DNA of 64,000 nucleotides from an uncultured Porphyromonadaceae bacterium (lineage in GTDB: Bacteria; Bacteroidota; Bacteroidia; Bacteroidales; Muribaculaceae): positions 229,262 to 293,261 of the forward strand of contig CABUIO010000001.1 of NCBI GenBank assembly GCA_902491625.1, given 5' to 3'. Position 1 is the first letter of the stretch; the number at the start of each line of letters is the position of its first letter. Below are positions 22,494 to 30,170 of the stretch, piece after piece. The notes beneath the pieces are model-generated. The model saw only the letters and a program-made list of their open reading frames with translations. It searched no databases and was not told the origin of the DNA. The position numbers and the translations under genes were made by a program.

Positions 22494-22532
22494 AAGATGC
22501 AACCCACTGAAAATCAGGGGTTGCATCTTTTA
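22494..22532. terminator. Terminator after TPR-LuxR regulator gene
   Basis: A perfect 12-bp stem AAGATGCAACCC/GGGTTGCATCTT with a 12-base loop lies between the regulator's stop (22571) and the lipoprotein promoter. The T run is on the plus-strand side, so its efficiency for the minus-strand regulator gene is uncertain. Confidence 0.6.
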
Positions 22533-22570
22533 AAAGTCTTAATGAAGCCTTGTACCGTCTTAATGGACTC

Positions 22571-24217
22571 TTAATCCTTGTCCCGGTTTTTAAGGAACTC
22601 CACAATATCTTCCTTTTCAGGCACTCCGAGTTTCTTCCTTATCGACGATTTACGGACATAGATCGTGGAGGTTGTCTGGCCTGTTATCACGCTTATCTCT
22701 TTTGTAGAGAATCCGGCGAGCATCAGGACGATAATATGCTCCTCTTTCGAAGTAAGCAGCTCGCCATATTGATGGTGGAGTTTACTGTAAAATTCGGAAT
22801 AAAGGCTGTCGATCATCTCGAACACTTTTCTCCAGTCCACGAGTTCGCCGTTCGTTTCGCCGTCGATGGCCGAGATCTTACGAAGCATCTCGCGGTTCTG
22901 CTCAGTCGGAGTCTCCGCCACCATCTTGATAATGCCGAGTTGCTTGAGCATAATGCCACGCACAGCCGAAGCGTCGGTTGCCGGCGTCGCCTTGTATTCG
23001 TCCACCATTTTCTGCAACGCCTCAATGCGTTCCTCGTTGTCGCGTTCACGCTGACGGCGCGTCCTGATAATCCATGCGCTCACACCGAGTATCAGAATCG
23101 CCGCGATGCCGATGATAAGGATGATCACGGTCTTTTGTCGGCTTTCGGCTTTCAGTTCCAACGCACGGTTCTGCTGAGCCAGCGCACCGCGTTCAGCCTC
23201 CCACTGCGATGCCTTCATGCGGTTGAACCGCTCGTTCATACGATTATTCAGTCCGGCTATCTGCATAAGCTTTATGCGTCCGGTCCGTTTGACATCAATT
23301 ACGGCATGAAGCATATTGCTATAGCTGCGGAAGTAAGCGTCATCATCGCCTCTCATTTTGTAAGCAAGACTGTCTGCGATTGCCAGATGACGGGCGGCAC
23401 GATCGACATCTCCACGGTTCAGGTCATTGATAGCGCGTTGGAAATTAAGCTGGTCGGCGGCTTCATTATCCGGACCTGCCATGCTGAATATCTTGTTGAT
23501 AAGGCTGTCGCTTTCATCTTCACGTCCGGATTCACTAAGAAGTTGAGCGCGTTCGATTGTAAACTGAAACTCCCAGTCACCCAACTTGTGTATACGGGCA
23601 TAGTCGATAAGTTCTGTCTCTATATTTAAAGCAGAGTCTACCTTGCCTGCATATAAGTATCCACCCATAAGCATATACTTCGCTTCAAACTGACGGAGGC
23701 TATCAGTCTCCAGCTGATAAAGCCTTTTTGCCAGCTGTATAATCTGTTGCCCCTGATACTCAGACGCTCCAAGTAAGACGCGGATTCGAAGTGTCTGTGC
23801 CATTAACGAGTCAGGCACATCATGCAACCCTGCAAGAGAGTCAAGCATGGCGATAGAGCCCGGAGTGTCCCCGACCCAGAATTTGTACCATGCAAGAGCC
23901 AAGCCGCTGCGCATATCTTTCACAATGTCTTTACCTCGATAATAATTGCGTGCGAAAGGAATCAGCGAGTCACCGACCATGGAGCGGTTGGCTTTCATGT
24001 GGCCGTAAGCCTTGAGGTAAATAAGCTTTGCCTTAAATGAGTCCGCTTCAATTTCCGAGGGATCAATCGTCTCCAGAATGCTCAGCGCACTGTCAGGATT
24101 GCTTTGCATGAGGTTTTCAGCCTGACGGATTTTCTCCTCATGCCGTGACTTTGACACCGAGCACGAAACAATGATCACGATGACAAAAATCAATAATACG
24201 TATAGTAATTTCCTCAT
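22571..24217 (-). CDS. Lipoprotein-type TPR-LuxR transcriptional regulator
   Basis: A 548-residue protein of a Bacteroidota regulator type. A lipobox-like VSCS follows the N-terminal hydrophobic segment (residues 3-19). Helical TPR repeats span about 25-330, a membrane helix (VIILIIGIAAILILGVSAWII) lies near 365-387, a coiled coil follows (about 390-415), and the C-terminus is a LuxR/GerE helix-turn-helix (about 480-545, LLTSKEEHIIVLMLAGFSTKEISVITGQ). The layout suggests periplasmic TPR sensing with a cytoplasmic DNA-binding end. The lipoprotein and barrel genes downstream on the same strand are possible targets. A second protein of this type is encoded at 57473-59176. Confidence 0.85.
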   Translation of the reverse strand: MRKLLYVLLIFVIVIIVSCSVSKSRHEEKIRQAENLMQSNPDSALSILETIDPSEIEADSFKAKLIYLKAYGHMKANRSMVGDSLIPFARNYYRGKDIVKDMRSGLALAWYKFWVGDTPGSIAMLDSLAGLHDVPDSLMAQTLRIRVLLGASEYQGQQIIQLAKRLYQLETDSLRQFEAKYMLMGGYLYAGKVDSALNIETELIDYARIHKLGDWEFQFTIERAQLLSESGREDESDSLINKIFSMAGPDNEAADQLNFQRAINDLNRGDVDRAARHLAIADSLAYKMRGDDDAYFRSYSNMLHAVIDVKRTGRIKLMQIAGLNNRMNERFNRMKASQWEAERGALAQQNRALELKAESRQKTVIILIIGIAAILILGVSAWIIRTRRQRERDNEERIEALQKMVDEYKATPATDASAVRGIMLKQLGIIKMVAETPTEQNREMLRKISAIDGETNGELVDWRKVFEMIDSLYSEFYSKLHHQYGELLTSKEEHIIVLMLAGFSTKEISVITGQTTSTIYVRKSSIRKKLGVPEKEDIVEFLKNRDKD

Positions 24218-24262
24218 TTTTTCTACTGAAAAACCAGAGACCTCAAAAGAGTGAAAAATCAG

Positions 24263-24832
24263 TTAAGATTTTCTCTTGACGGAGAAGCCGAAATGGCCGA
24301 GGTCTCGGCCAAGCGCGTAGTAATGGCCGTGGCTCCACGCCATCAGGTCGGCATCTTCAAGGCTGAAACGTCCGGTCTCTTTGTCGATATACCGCTCGTC
24401 GGCACGCAGCGAAAGGACGTCAGCAAGAATCATGGCGTGGCTGCCGAGTAGGGTGATCTGCTTCACCCTGCACTCGATCGACAGCGGCGATTCCTTGATG
24501 GAAGGAGAGGCAACCATTTCCCCTTTCTCCGGCGTCAGGCCGGTGGCCTTCCATTTGTCATGGTCACGGCCTGAGCGCACGCCCGCCCAATCGACGGCGC
24601 GTGCCATTTCGGAAGTCGTGAGATTGAGGGTAAACTCGCCGCAGCGCTCAATGATGGGGAAAGAATGGCGTTCGGGACGCACGGAGACATAGCACATCGG
24701 AGGATTGGTGCACACCGTGCCTGTCCACGCCACGGTGAGCATGTTCCATTCCTCCCGCGTGGCGCCGCACGTCACGAGCGCGGCAGGCACAGGATAGACC
24801 ATAGTGCCTCCTTTCCACAACTGCTTTGCCAT
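24263..24832 (-). CDS. Flavin reductase family protein
   Basis: A 189-residue FMN-binding flavin reductase-like protein (split barrel). MLTVAWTGTVCTNPPMCYVSVRPERHSFPII at about 31-61 is the FMN-binding region, and SHAMILADVLSLRADE at about 131-146 follows the family pattern. Relatives are NAD(P)H:flavin reductases or FMN-binding proteins of unknown partner. It starts 7 bases after the pyrI stop, so it is transcribed with pyrBI; a link to pyrimidine synthesis, for instance redox support of dihydroorotate oxidation, is speculation. Confidence 0.88.
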   Translation of the reverse strand: MAKQLWKGGTMVYPVPAALVTCGATREEWNMLTVAWTGTVCTNPPMCYVSVRPERHSFPIIERCGEFTLNLTTSEMARAVDWAGVRSGRDHDKWKATGLTPEKGEMVASPSIKESPLSIECRVKQITLLGSHAMILADVLSLRADERYIDKETGRFSLEDADLMAWSHGHYYALGRDLGHFGFSVKRKS

Positions 24833-24839
24833 CGAAGGA

Positions 24840-25295
24840 TTACTTCAATTCCACATCCTCGCCGTGCACCTCATGGTCGCAATAGCGGCAGCGAAGCACC
24901 ACAGGATTGCGTCCGATGACATGGAAACGCGAGCGCATGGGCTCGTTGCGGGAGATGCACTTTGGATTGCTGCAGCGCACGATGTCAACGACTTCGTCGG
25001 GAAGCGTCACCGGCTGTTTGCTCACGACCTCATAGTCCTCGATGATATTGATGACTGCGGAGGGTGCGATGACAGCGATTCGGTTTATCACCTCGTCCGG
25101 AAAAATGGTGTCGGCAACCTTTATGATACCCTTGCGGCCGAGACGCGAGGAAGCGAGGTTATGGCCGATGGTGACGTTCTTGTCAAGATTCTCAATGCCG
25201 AGCAGCCGCACAGCCTTGAAAAGCACGTCGCTCGGAATATGGTCTATCACGGTGCCGCGTTCGAGAGCGGCAACAGCAAGTTCTTTTTTCTTCAT
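24840..25295 (-). CDS. pyrI: Aspartate carbamoyltransferase regulatory subunit
   Basis: PyrI binds nucleotides and controls the catalytic PyrB trimer. From the ATG at 25295 it has 151 residues. The N-terminal allosteric domain begins MKKKELAVAALERGTVIDHI, and the C-terminal zinc domain has four cysteines arranged as CSNPKC...CRYC, needed to contact PyrB. The start overlaps the last base of the pyrB stop (TGATG), showing tight coupling. Confidence 0.96.
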   Translation of the reverse strand: MKKKELAVAALERGTVIDHIPSDVLFKAVRLLGIENLDKNVTIGHNLASSRLGRKGIIKVADTIFPDEVINRIAVIAPSAVINIIEDYEVVSKQPVTLPDEVVDIVRCSNPKCISRNEPMRSRFHVIGRNPVVLRCRYCDHEVHGEDVELK

Positions 25296-26215
25296 CAGTC
25301 GTCGATTTTGATTCCCAGAGATTTGCATATCATGGCCTGACGGGCGAAAAGTCCGTTGTGTGCCTGCTCGAAATAATAGGCCTTGGGGCTGTCGTCCACA
25401 TCCTGGCTTATCTCGTTGACGCGTGGAAGCGGATGGAGCACACGGAGCGTGGGCTTGGAGTCCGCAAGCATGGCGAGATTGAGCGAATAGAGATCCTTCA
25501 CGCGCTCGTATTCCTCCAGATCGGCGAAACGCTCACGCTGCACACGAGTCATGTAGAGAATGTCGGTGGAATTGATCACCTCGGGACTGAACTCGGTGTG
25601 TTCCTCGTATCGGATGCCATTCTTGTCGCAGAACTCGATGAACTCCGCAGGCATCTTCAGCTCCGGACAAGCCACGAAATTGAATTTCACGCGGAAATGG
25701 CTCAGAGCCTCAAGAAGCGAATGGACAGTGCGGCCATATTTCAGGTCGCCCACCATCGTGATCGTGATGTCGTCGAGTCTTCCCTGAGTCTTGTAGATGG
25801 AATAGAGGTCAAGCATCGTCTGCGAGGGGTGCTGGTGTGCTCCGTCGCCGGCGTTGATGATCGGCACATCGGTCACTTCGGAGGCATACTGCGCCGCGCC
25901 CTCAAGATAATGGCGCATCACGATGAGGTCGGCGTAATTGCTCACCATCTTTATGGTGTCTTTCAACGTCTCTCCCTTCGACGTGCTCGTTGCCGCCGGA
26001 TCCGAGAACCCGATGACACGTCCGCCGAGGCGGTTGACCGCAGTCTCGAAGCTGAGACGCGTGCGTGTCGAAGGCTCGAAAAACAATGTCGCGACAACCT
26101 TTCCGTCCAGAATTTTACGATTGGGATTCTTCTCAAACAATTCGGCAGTGTGCAGGAGTTCAAGCATTTCCTCCTTGCCGAGATCTTTAATTGATACTAT
26201 GCTGCGGGTGTTCAT
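25295..26215 (-). CDS. pyrB: Aspartate carbamoyltransferase catalytic subunit
   Basis: PyrB condenses carbamoyl phosphate with aspartate, the committed step of pyrimidine synthesis. The 306-residue form from the ATG at 26215 is the usual length; the promoter at 26251-26278 excludes the longer frame. Carbamoyl-phosphate-binding STRTR is in FFEPSTRTRLSFE, with HQHPSQTMLDLY, and the aspartate-site loop appears as HPLPRVNEI. It heads the pyrB-pyrI-flavin reductase operon. Confidence 0.97.
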   Translation of the reverse strand: MNTRSIVSIKDLGKEEMLELLHTAELFEKNPNRKILDGKVVATLFFEPSTRTRLSFETAVNRLGGRVIGFSDPAATSTSKGETLKDTIKMVSNYADLIVMRHYLEGAAQYASEVTDVPIINAGDGAHQHPSQTMLDLYSIYKTQGRLDDITITMVGDLKYGRTVHSLLEALSHFRVKFNFVACPELKMPAEFIEFCDKNGIRYEEHTEFSPEVINSTDILYMTRVQRERFADLEEYERVKDLYSLNLAMLADSKPTLRVLHPLPRVNEISQDVDDSPKAYYFEQAHNGLFARQAMICKSLGIKIDD

Positions 26216-26250
26216 GACTCGATTGCGGCAACCGCTATAGGTTGACCTCA

Positions 26251-26278
26251 CAAAGTTACGATTTTTTATCGTGACAAA
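26251..26278 (-). promoter_or_regulatory. Promoter of pyrBI operon
   Basis: TAACTTTG (26258-26251) about 36 bases before pyrB, with TTTG (26278-26275) at a shorter than usual 16-base spacing. Confidence 0.5.
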
Positions 26279-26378
26279 GCCCTCTTTCCGCAAAAAATGT
26301 TAATGCGATGGCTGCAGATTATGTCTGTCTCTTGGCAAATACCTAAAAAAGGGTATTATCTACAGCGCGGATTTTTTG

Positions 26379-26386
26379 TAATTTTG
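26379..26386 (+). promoter_or_regulatory. -7 box of RIC-LuxR regulator gene
   Basis: TAATTTTG 50 bases before the start codon. There is no TTTG at -33, which would fit a promoter needing an activator, but this is only suggestive. Confidence 0.45.
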
Positions 26387-26435
26387 CAGTGTAAAAAGAG
26401 TCGGCCGATTCTTTGTCCCGGTTAATCCATCCGTT

Positions 26436-27392
26436 ATGTCAGACTACTACAAATCAGGATCCAGAATGTGCGACATGATCTGCGAGCAGCCCGCGCTGCT
26501 GCAGATGATGAGCCGCTTCGGCATTCCTTTGGGTGTCGAAGACAAAAGTGTCGAAGATGTGTGCATGAGCCACGGTGTCGATCCCGACACCTTCCTTGCC
26601 GTGGCCAATTTCATAAAGTTCGGGCCACAGGCGGCTAAAGATTTCTACGACAAAGTCTCCGTCGAAACCCTCGTGAACTATCTGAAGAAAGCCCACGAGT
26701 ATTTCCTCGACTTCCAGCTCCCTTCCATCCGCCGCAAACTCCTTGAGGCGATAGTCTGCAGCAACGTGCGCGAGGTCAACAAGGTTGTCGGACTGATCGT
26801 GAAGTTCTACGACGACTATACCAACGAGGTGCGCATCCACATGGAGCATGAGAACCGACAGATATTCACCTACGTCGACGAGCTTCTCAAAGGCAACAAG
26901 CGCCAGGGCTTCGAGATCGAGGATTTCGCGCGCTTCCACGAGTCGATCAACAGCAAGCTTCAGGAACTTAAGAACATCATCATCAAATATTACAAGCCGG
27001 ACACGGCCTCGGATCTTCTCAACTCGATGATGTATGACATCTTCGTCTGCGAGTTCGATCTCCGGCGCCACTGCGAGGTCGAGAACTCGCTTTTTGTGCC
27101 CGCTGTCAAGAAACTTGAACAGAAAGTCTGCGAGAAAACAAACGAACCTGTGGAGGCACCGATACAGGATCCCGACGACGGCGTGCTCTCCGCACGCGAG
27201 CGCGAGATCGTGGCGCTGGTTGTCAGAGGATTGAAGAACAAGGAGATAGCCGACAAACTCTTTATCAGCGTCCACACGGTCCTCACACACCGCAAGAACA
27301 TCTGCCACAAGCTCGACATCCACTCCGTGAGCGGCCTCACAATCTACGCCATTGTCAACGGCATCGTCAACCTCGACGAAATCGAACTCTGA
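26436..27392 (+). CDS. RIC/YtfE-like di-iron domain fused to LuxR helix-turn-helix
   Basis: A 318-residue regulator. Residues 10-60 resemble the N-terminal domain of ScdA/YtfE (RIC) proteins and residues 75-230 the hemerythrin-like di-iron domain. Aligned by eye with E. coli YtfE, all six iron ligands are present with the right spacing: His87, His135, Glu139, His168, His212 and Glu216. The paired cysteines of YtfE (YCCGG) are replaced by FGIPLG. After a linker, residues of about 250-312 form a LuxR-type helix-turn-helix (LSAREREIVALVVRGLKNKEIADKLFISVHTV). There is no signal peptide. The fusion suggests a cytoplasmic one-component sensor of nitric oxide, oxygen or redox state. Targets are unknown. 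Confidence 0.87.
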   Translation: MSDYYKSGSRMCDMICEQPALLQMMSRFGIPLGVEDKSVEDVCMSHGVDPDTFLAVANFIKFGPQAAKDFYDKVSVETLVNYLKKAHEYFLDFQLPSIRRKLLEAIVCSNVREVNKVVGLIVKFYDDYTNEVRIHMEHENRQIFTYVDELLKGNKRQGFEIEDFARFHESINSKLQELKNIIIKYYKPDTASDLLNSMMYDIFVCEFDLRRHCEVENSLFVPAVKKLEQKVCEKTNEPVEAPIQDPDDGVLSAREREIVALVVRGLKNKEIADKLFISVHTVLTHRKNICHKLDIHSVSGLTIYAIVNGIVNLDEIEL

Positions 27393-27421
27393 CTCGACAC
27401 AAGAAAGTGTTTCAGAAGGAA

Positions 27422-27616
27422 GGCCTGTCAAGGCCGACCCGACAATAGCCCGGAGCGGTCAAGCTCCGGGAATCGTTACAAGAGTGTATATCAAGCCCTG
27501 TAAGGGCGACCAAACGTATTATTTTGGTCGGTCTTACAGACCTCATTTTCATCGTGTTGTCCTCTTTCCCGGAGCTTGATCGCTCCGGGCTATTATCCCA
27601 TCGGCCTTGACAGGCC
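27422..27616. repeat. 195-bp palindromic element, copy 3
   Basis: Perfect 16-bp inverted ends (GGCCTGTCAAGGCCGA) and the same nested layout as copies 1 and 2. The central pairing reads CTGTAAG/CTTACAG where the others have CTGTAGG/CCTACAG, and the tip CGACCAAA/TTTGGTCG is more fully paired. It stands 29 bases after the regulator's stop without flanking three-hairpin elements. Confidence 0.8.
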
Positions 27617-27702
27617 TTTCGTCTTTTCTGCATCAAGACCGCGACACAAGCCCGACGCTCTGTCTTATGTATTTTCTTGACGCTAAGGTTCTTGCGGTGC
27701 AC

Positions 27703-27722
27703 GGCTGCTCCATGGAGCAGCC
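27703..27722 (-). repeat. GGCTGC hairpin repeat, copy 3
   Basis: GGCTGCTCCATGGAGCAGCC is a perfect 20-bp palindrome followed by CTACG, the reverse complement of the CGTAG that precedes copy 1. Confidence 0.6.
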
Positions 27723-27796
27723 CTACGTTCGGACGGTGCTATTCACGATTACGTTCGGGCGGGGCCATTGTCCATGAAACGAAAACAAAAGATATG

Positions 27797-29977
27797 TCAG
27801 TTGCCCATTTCGGAGAGGAACTTGATGCGGACAAGGCGGATCTCTTCGTCGCTGTATTCGTCGCCGAGTTCCTGGATGGCGGCCTCAATGTTGTCTTCTT
27901 CCGAGGTGCGGAAATAGTCGAGAAGGTCTTCCTGACGATCTTCCTCAAGTATCTCGTCGAGGAAATAGTCGATATTGATCTTGGTTCCGGCGTCCACGAT
28001 GGCTTCGAGTTCGTCGAGCATCTCGGCAAATTCCAGACCTTTGCTCTCGGCAAGTTCGTCGAGGTCGATCTTGCGGTCGATGCTCTGGATAAGCGCGATC
28101 TTGAGCTTGCTCTTGTTGGGCATCGTGCGCACACGCATGTCCTCGGGGCGCTCGATGTCGTTCTCGTCTACATGGCGCTTGATGATCTTCAGGAACTCCG
28201 AACCGTAGCGATGAGCCTTTCCGGCACCCACTCCGGGAATGTTCTGAAGTTCCTCCATAGTGACAGGATATGAAGTGGCCATTGCCTCAAGCGAGGGATC
28301 CTGGAAGATGACGTATGGAGGAAGGTTATGCTGGCGGGCGATCTTCTTGCGGAGATCCTTGAGTATGGCGTAAAGCTCGGGATCGGCAACACATGCGGCA
28401 CCGGACTTGATTACCGGCTCTTCGTCGGCCTCGACAAACTCGTTGTCTTCCGTAATCTTAAAAGAGACAGGCGACTGCAAGAACTTACGCCCTTTGGGAG
28501 TCAGACGCACGGTGCCAGAATTCTCGATATCGCGGTCAAGATAGCCGGCGATGATCGCCTGACGGAGCACGGCGTGGAGGTGTCTCTCTTCATTGCGTGG
28601 CAGCGATCCGAACACTTCGAGATCTTCGTGATGATAAGATTTCACCTCGTCAGTCTTGCGTCCGGTGATGACGGTGACGATATAGTCGGCCTTGAACTTG
28701 TCGCCTATGGCGATCACGGTCTCGATGATGGCGCAGAGATCGTCCTTGGCCTCGACTTTCTTCTTGGGATTGAGGCAGTTGTCGCAATTTCCGCAGTTTT
28801 CCTCTGCGTATGGTTCGCCGAAATAGTGCAACAGCGTGCGGCGGCGGCATACAGATGATTCCGCGTAGGCCGCGGTTTCCTGAAGGAGCTGTTTGCCGAT
28901 CTCCTGCTCCGGCAGTGGCTTGCCCTGCATCAGCTTCTCAAGTTTCTGGAGATCCTTGCTTGAATAGTATGTGATGCAGCGTCCCTCTCCGCCATCGCGT
29001 CCGGCACGTCCGGTCTCCTGATAGTAACCTTCAAGACTCTTGGGAATGTCGTAGTGGATGACGAAACGCACATCGGGCTTGTCGATTCCCATGCCGAAGG
29101 CGATCGTGGCCACAATGACATCGGCCTGTTCGAGCAGGAAGGCATCCTGATTGACAGATCGGGTTGCGGAATCCATTCCCGCGTGGTAAGGCAACGCCTT
29201 TATGTCGTTGACGCGCAACGTCTCGGCCAGTTCCTCCACTTTTTTGCGCGAGAGACAGTAGATGATACCGGATTTTCCGGGATTGCTCTTTATATAACGT
29301 ATGATGTCGCGATCCACATCCTTGCCTTTCGTGCGCACCTCGTAGTAGAGATTGGGACGGTTGAAACTCGATTTGAAGACAGCGGCATTCGTCATGGCAA
29401 GATTCTTCTGGATGTCGTGCTGCACCTTGGGAGTCGCCGTGGCGGTAAGCGCTATGAGCGGACGACGCGCTATCTCGTTGATAATCGGACGTATCTTGCG
29501 GTATTCCGGGCGGAAATCGTGGCCCCACTCCGAAATGCAGTGAGCTTCGTCAACGGCATAGAAAGAGATGGGAACCGTGCGCAGGAAAGCGACATTCTCC
29601 TCCTTTGTCAGCGATTCGGGAGCAACATACAGAAGCTTGGTGACACCGGAGACGACATCGGCCTTGACATCTTCGACAGCGCTCTTGGACAAAGAGGAAT
29701 TAAGGAAGTGGGCCACGCCGTCGTTCTCGCTGAAGGAACGGATGGCGTCGACCTGATTCTTCATCAGCGCTATAAGTGGAGATATGACAATCGCGGTGCC
29801 CTCGCTCATAAGCGCCGGGAGCTGATAGCAGAGGCTTTTGCCTCCGCCTGTGGGCATCAGCACGAAAACGTCGCGTCCCTCCAGCAGAGTGCTTATCACG
29901 GCTTCCTGATTGCCCTTGAAGCTGTCGAATCCGAAATGTTTCTTTAATGCGTCGTGTAGCTCTTTTGATGTTGCCAT
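27797..29977 (-). CDS. recQ: ATP-dependent DNA helicase RecQ
   Basis: RecQ unwinds DNA 3' to 5' during recombinational repair. The 726-residue protein has Walker A MPTGGGKS (about 41-48), the DEAH box in YAVDEAHCISEWGHDFRPEY, helicase motifs ALTATATP and QETGRAGRDG, the RecQ zinc domain (CRRRTLLHYFGE, then CGNCDNC), a winged helix and an HRDC domain (about 525-600, LRKKIARQHNLPPYVIFQD). About 110 acidic residues follow the HRDC domain (EEDRQEDLLDYFRTSEEDN), an extension seen in Bacteroidota RecQ proteins. It has its own promoter. Confidence 0.97.
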   Translation of the reverse strand: MATSKELHDALKKHFGFDSFKGNQEAVISTLLEGRDVFVLMPTGGGKSLCYQLPALMSEGTAIVISPLIALMKNQVDAIRSFSENDGVAHFLNSSLSKSAVEDVKADVVSGVTKLLYVAPESLTKEENVAFLRTVPISFYAVDEAHCISEWGHDFRPEYRKIRPIINEIARRPLIALTATATPKVQHDIQKNLAMTNAAVFKSSFNRPNLYYEVRTKGKDVDRDIIRYIKSNPGKSGIIYCLSRKKVEELAETLRVNDIKALPYHAGMDSATRSVNQDAFLLEQADVIVATIAFGMGIDKPDVRFVIHYDIPKSLEGYYQETGRAGRDGGEGRCITYYSSKDLQKLEKLMQGKPLPEQEIGKQLLQETAAYAESSVCRRRTLLHYFGEPYAEENCGNCDNCLNPKKKVEAKDDLCAIIETVIAIGDKFKADYIVTVITGRKTDEVKSYHHEDLEVFGSLPRNEERHLHAVLRQAIIAGYLDRDIENSGTVRLTPKGRKFLQSPVSFKITEDNEFVEADEEPVIKSGAACVADPELYAILKDLRKKIARQHNLPPYVIFQDPSLEAMATSYPVTMEELQNIPGVGAGKAHRYGSEFLKIIKRHVDENDIERPEDMRVRTMPNKSKLKIALIQSIDRKIDLDELAESKGLEFAEMLDELEAIVDAGTKINIDYFLDEILEEDRQEDLLDYFRTSEEDNIEAAIQELGDEYSDEEIRLVRIKFLSEMGN

Positions 29978-30079
29978 GTAGAGATAAGGTAGTTGAATGA
30001 CTTCCCGCGGCCCTGCCGCCGTCCCCGAAGAGACGGCACACCGTCAGGATCTGCCGGAATCCGACCGACATTACCAATA

Positions 30080-30109
30080 CAAAGGTATAAAAAAATTTTT
30101 TACCGCAAA
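30080..30109 (-). promoter_or_regulatory. Promoter of recQ
   Basis: TTTG (30109-30106), an 18-base spacer and TACCTTTG (30087-30080) on the minus strand, about 100 bases before the start codon. Confidence 0.65.
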
Positions 30110-30170
30110 AACAGAAAAATATTTTTTTGGCGCGATTTTCCCGAGGAAAGCCTACCGCGGAGTGCCTACA

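Larger units (their letters stand above)
27393..27796. other. Convergent intergenic region with palindromic element
   Basis: A 404-base gap between the convergent RIC-LuxR gene and recQ. Nearly half is the third copy of the 195-bp palindrome, then a GGCTGC hairpin at 27703-27722. The rest shows nothing. Confidence 0.65.

Noticed and set aside
24243..24451. A small plus-strand gene in front of pyrI and the flavin reductase gene
   Set aside because: It is the antisense shadow of the flavin reductase gene, which has a clear family match.
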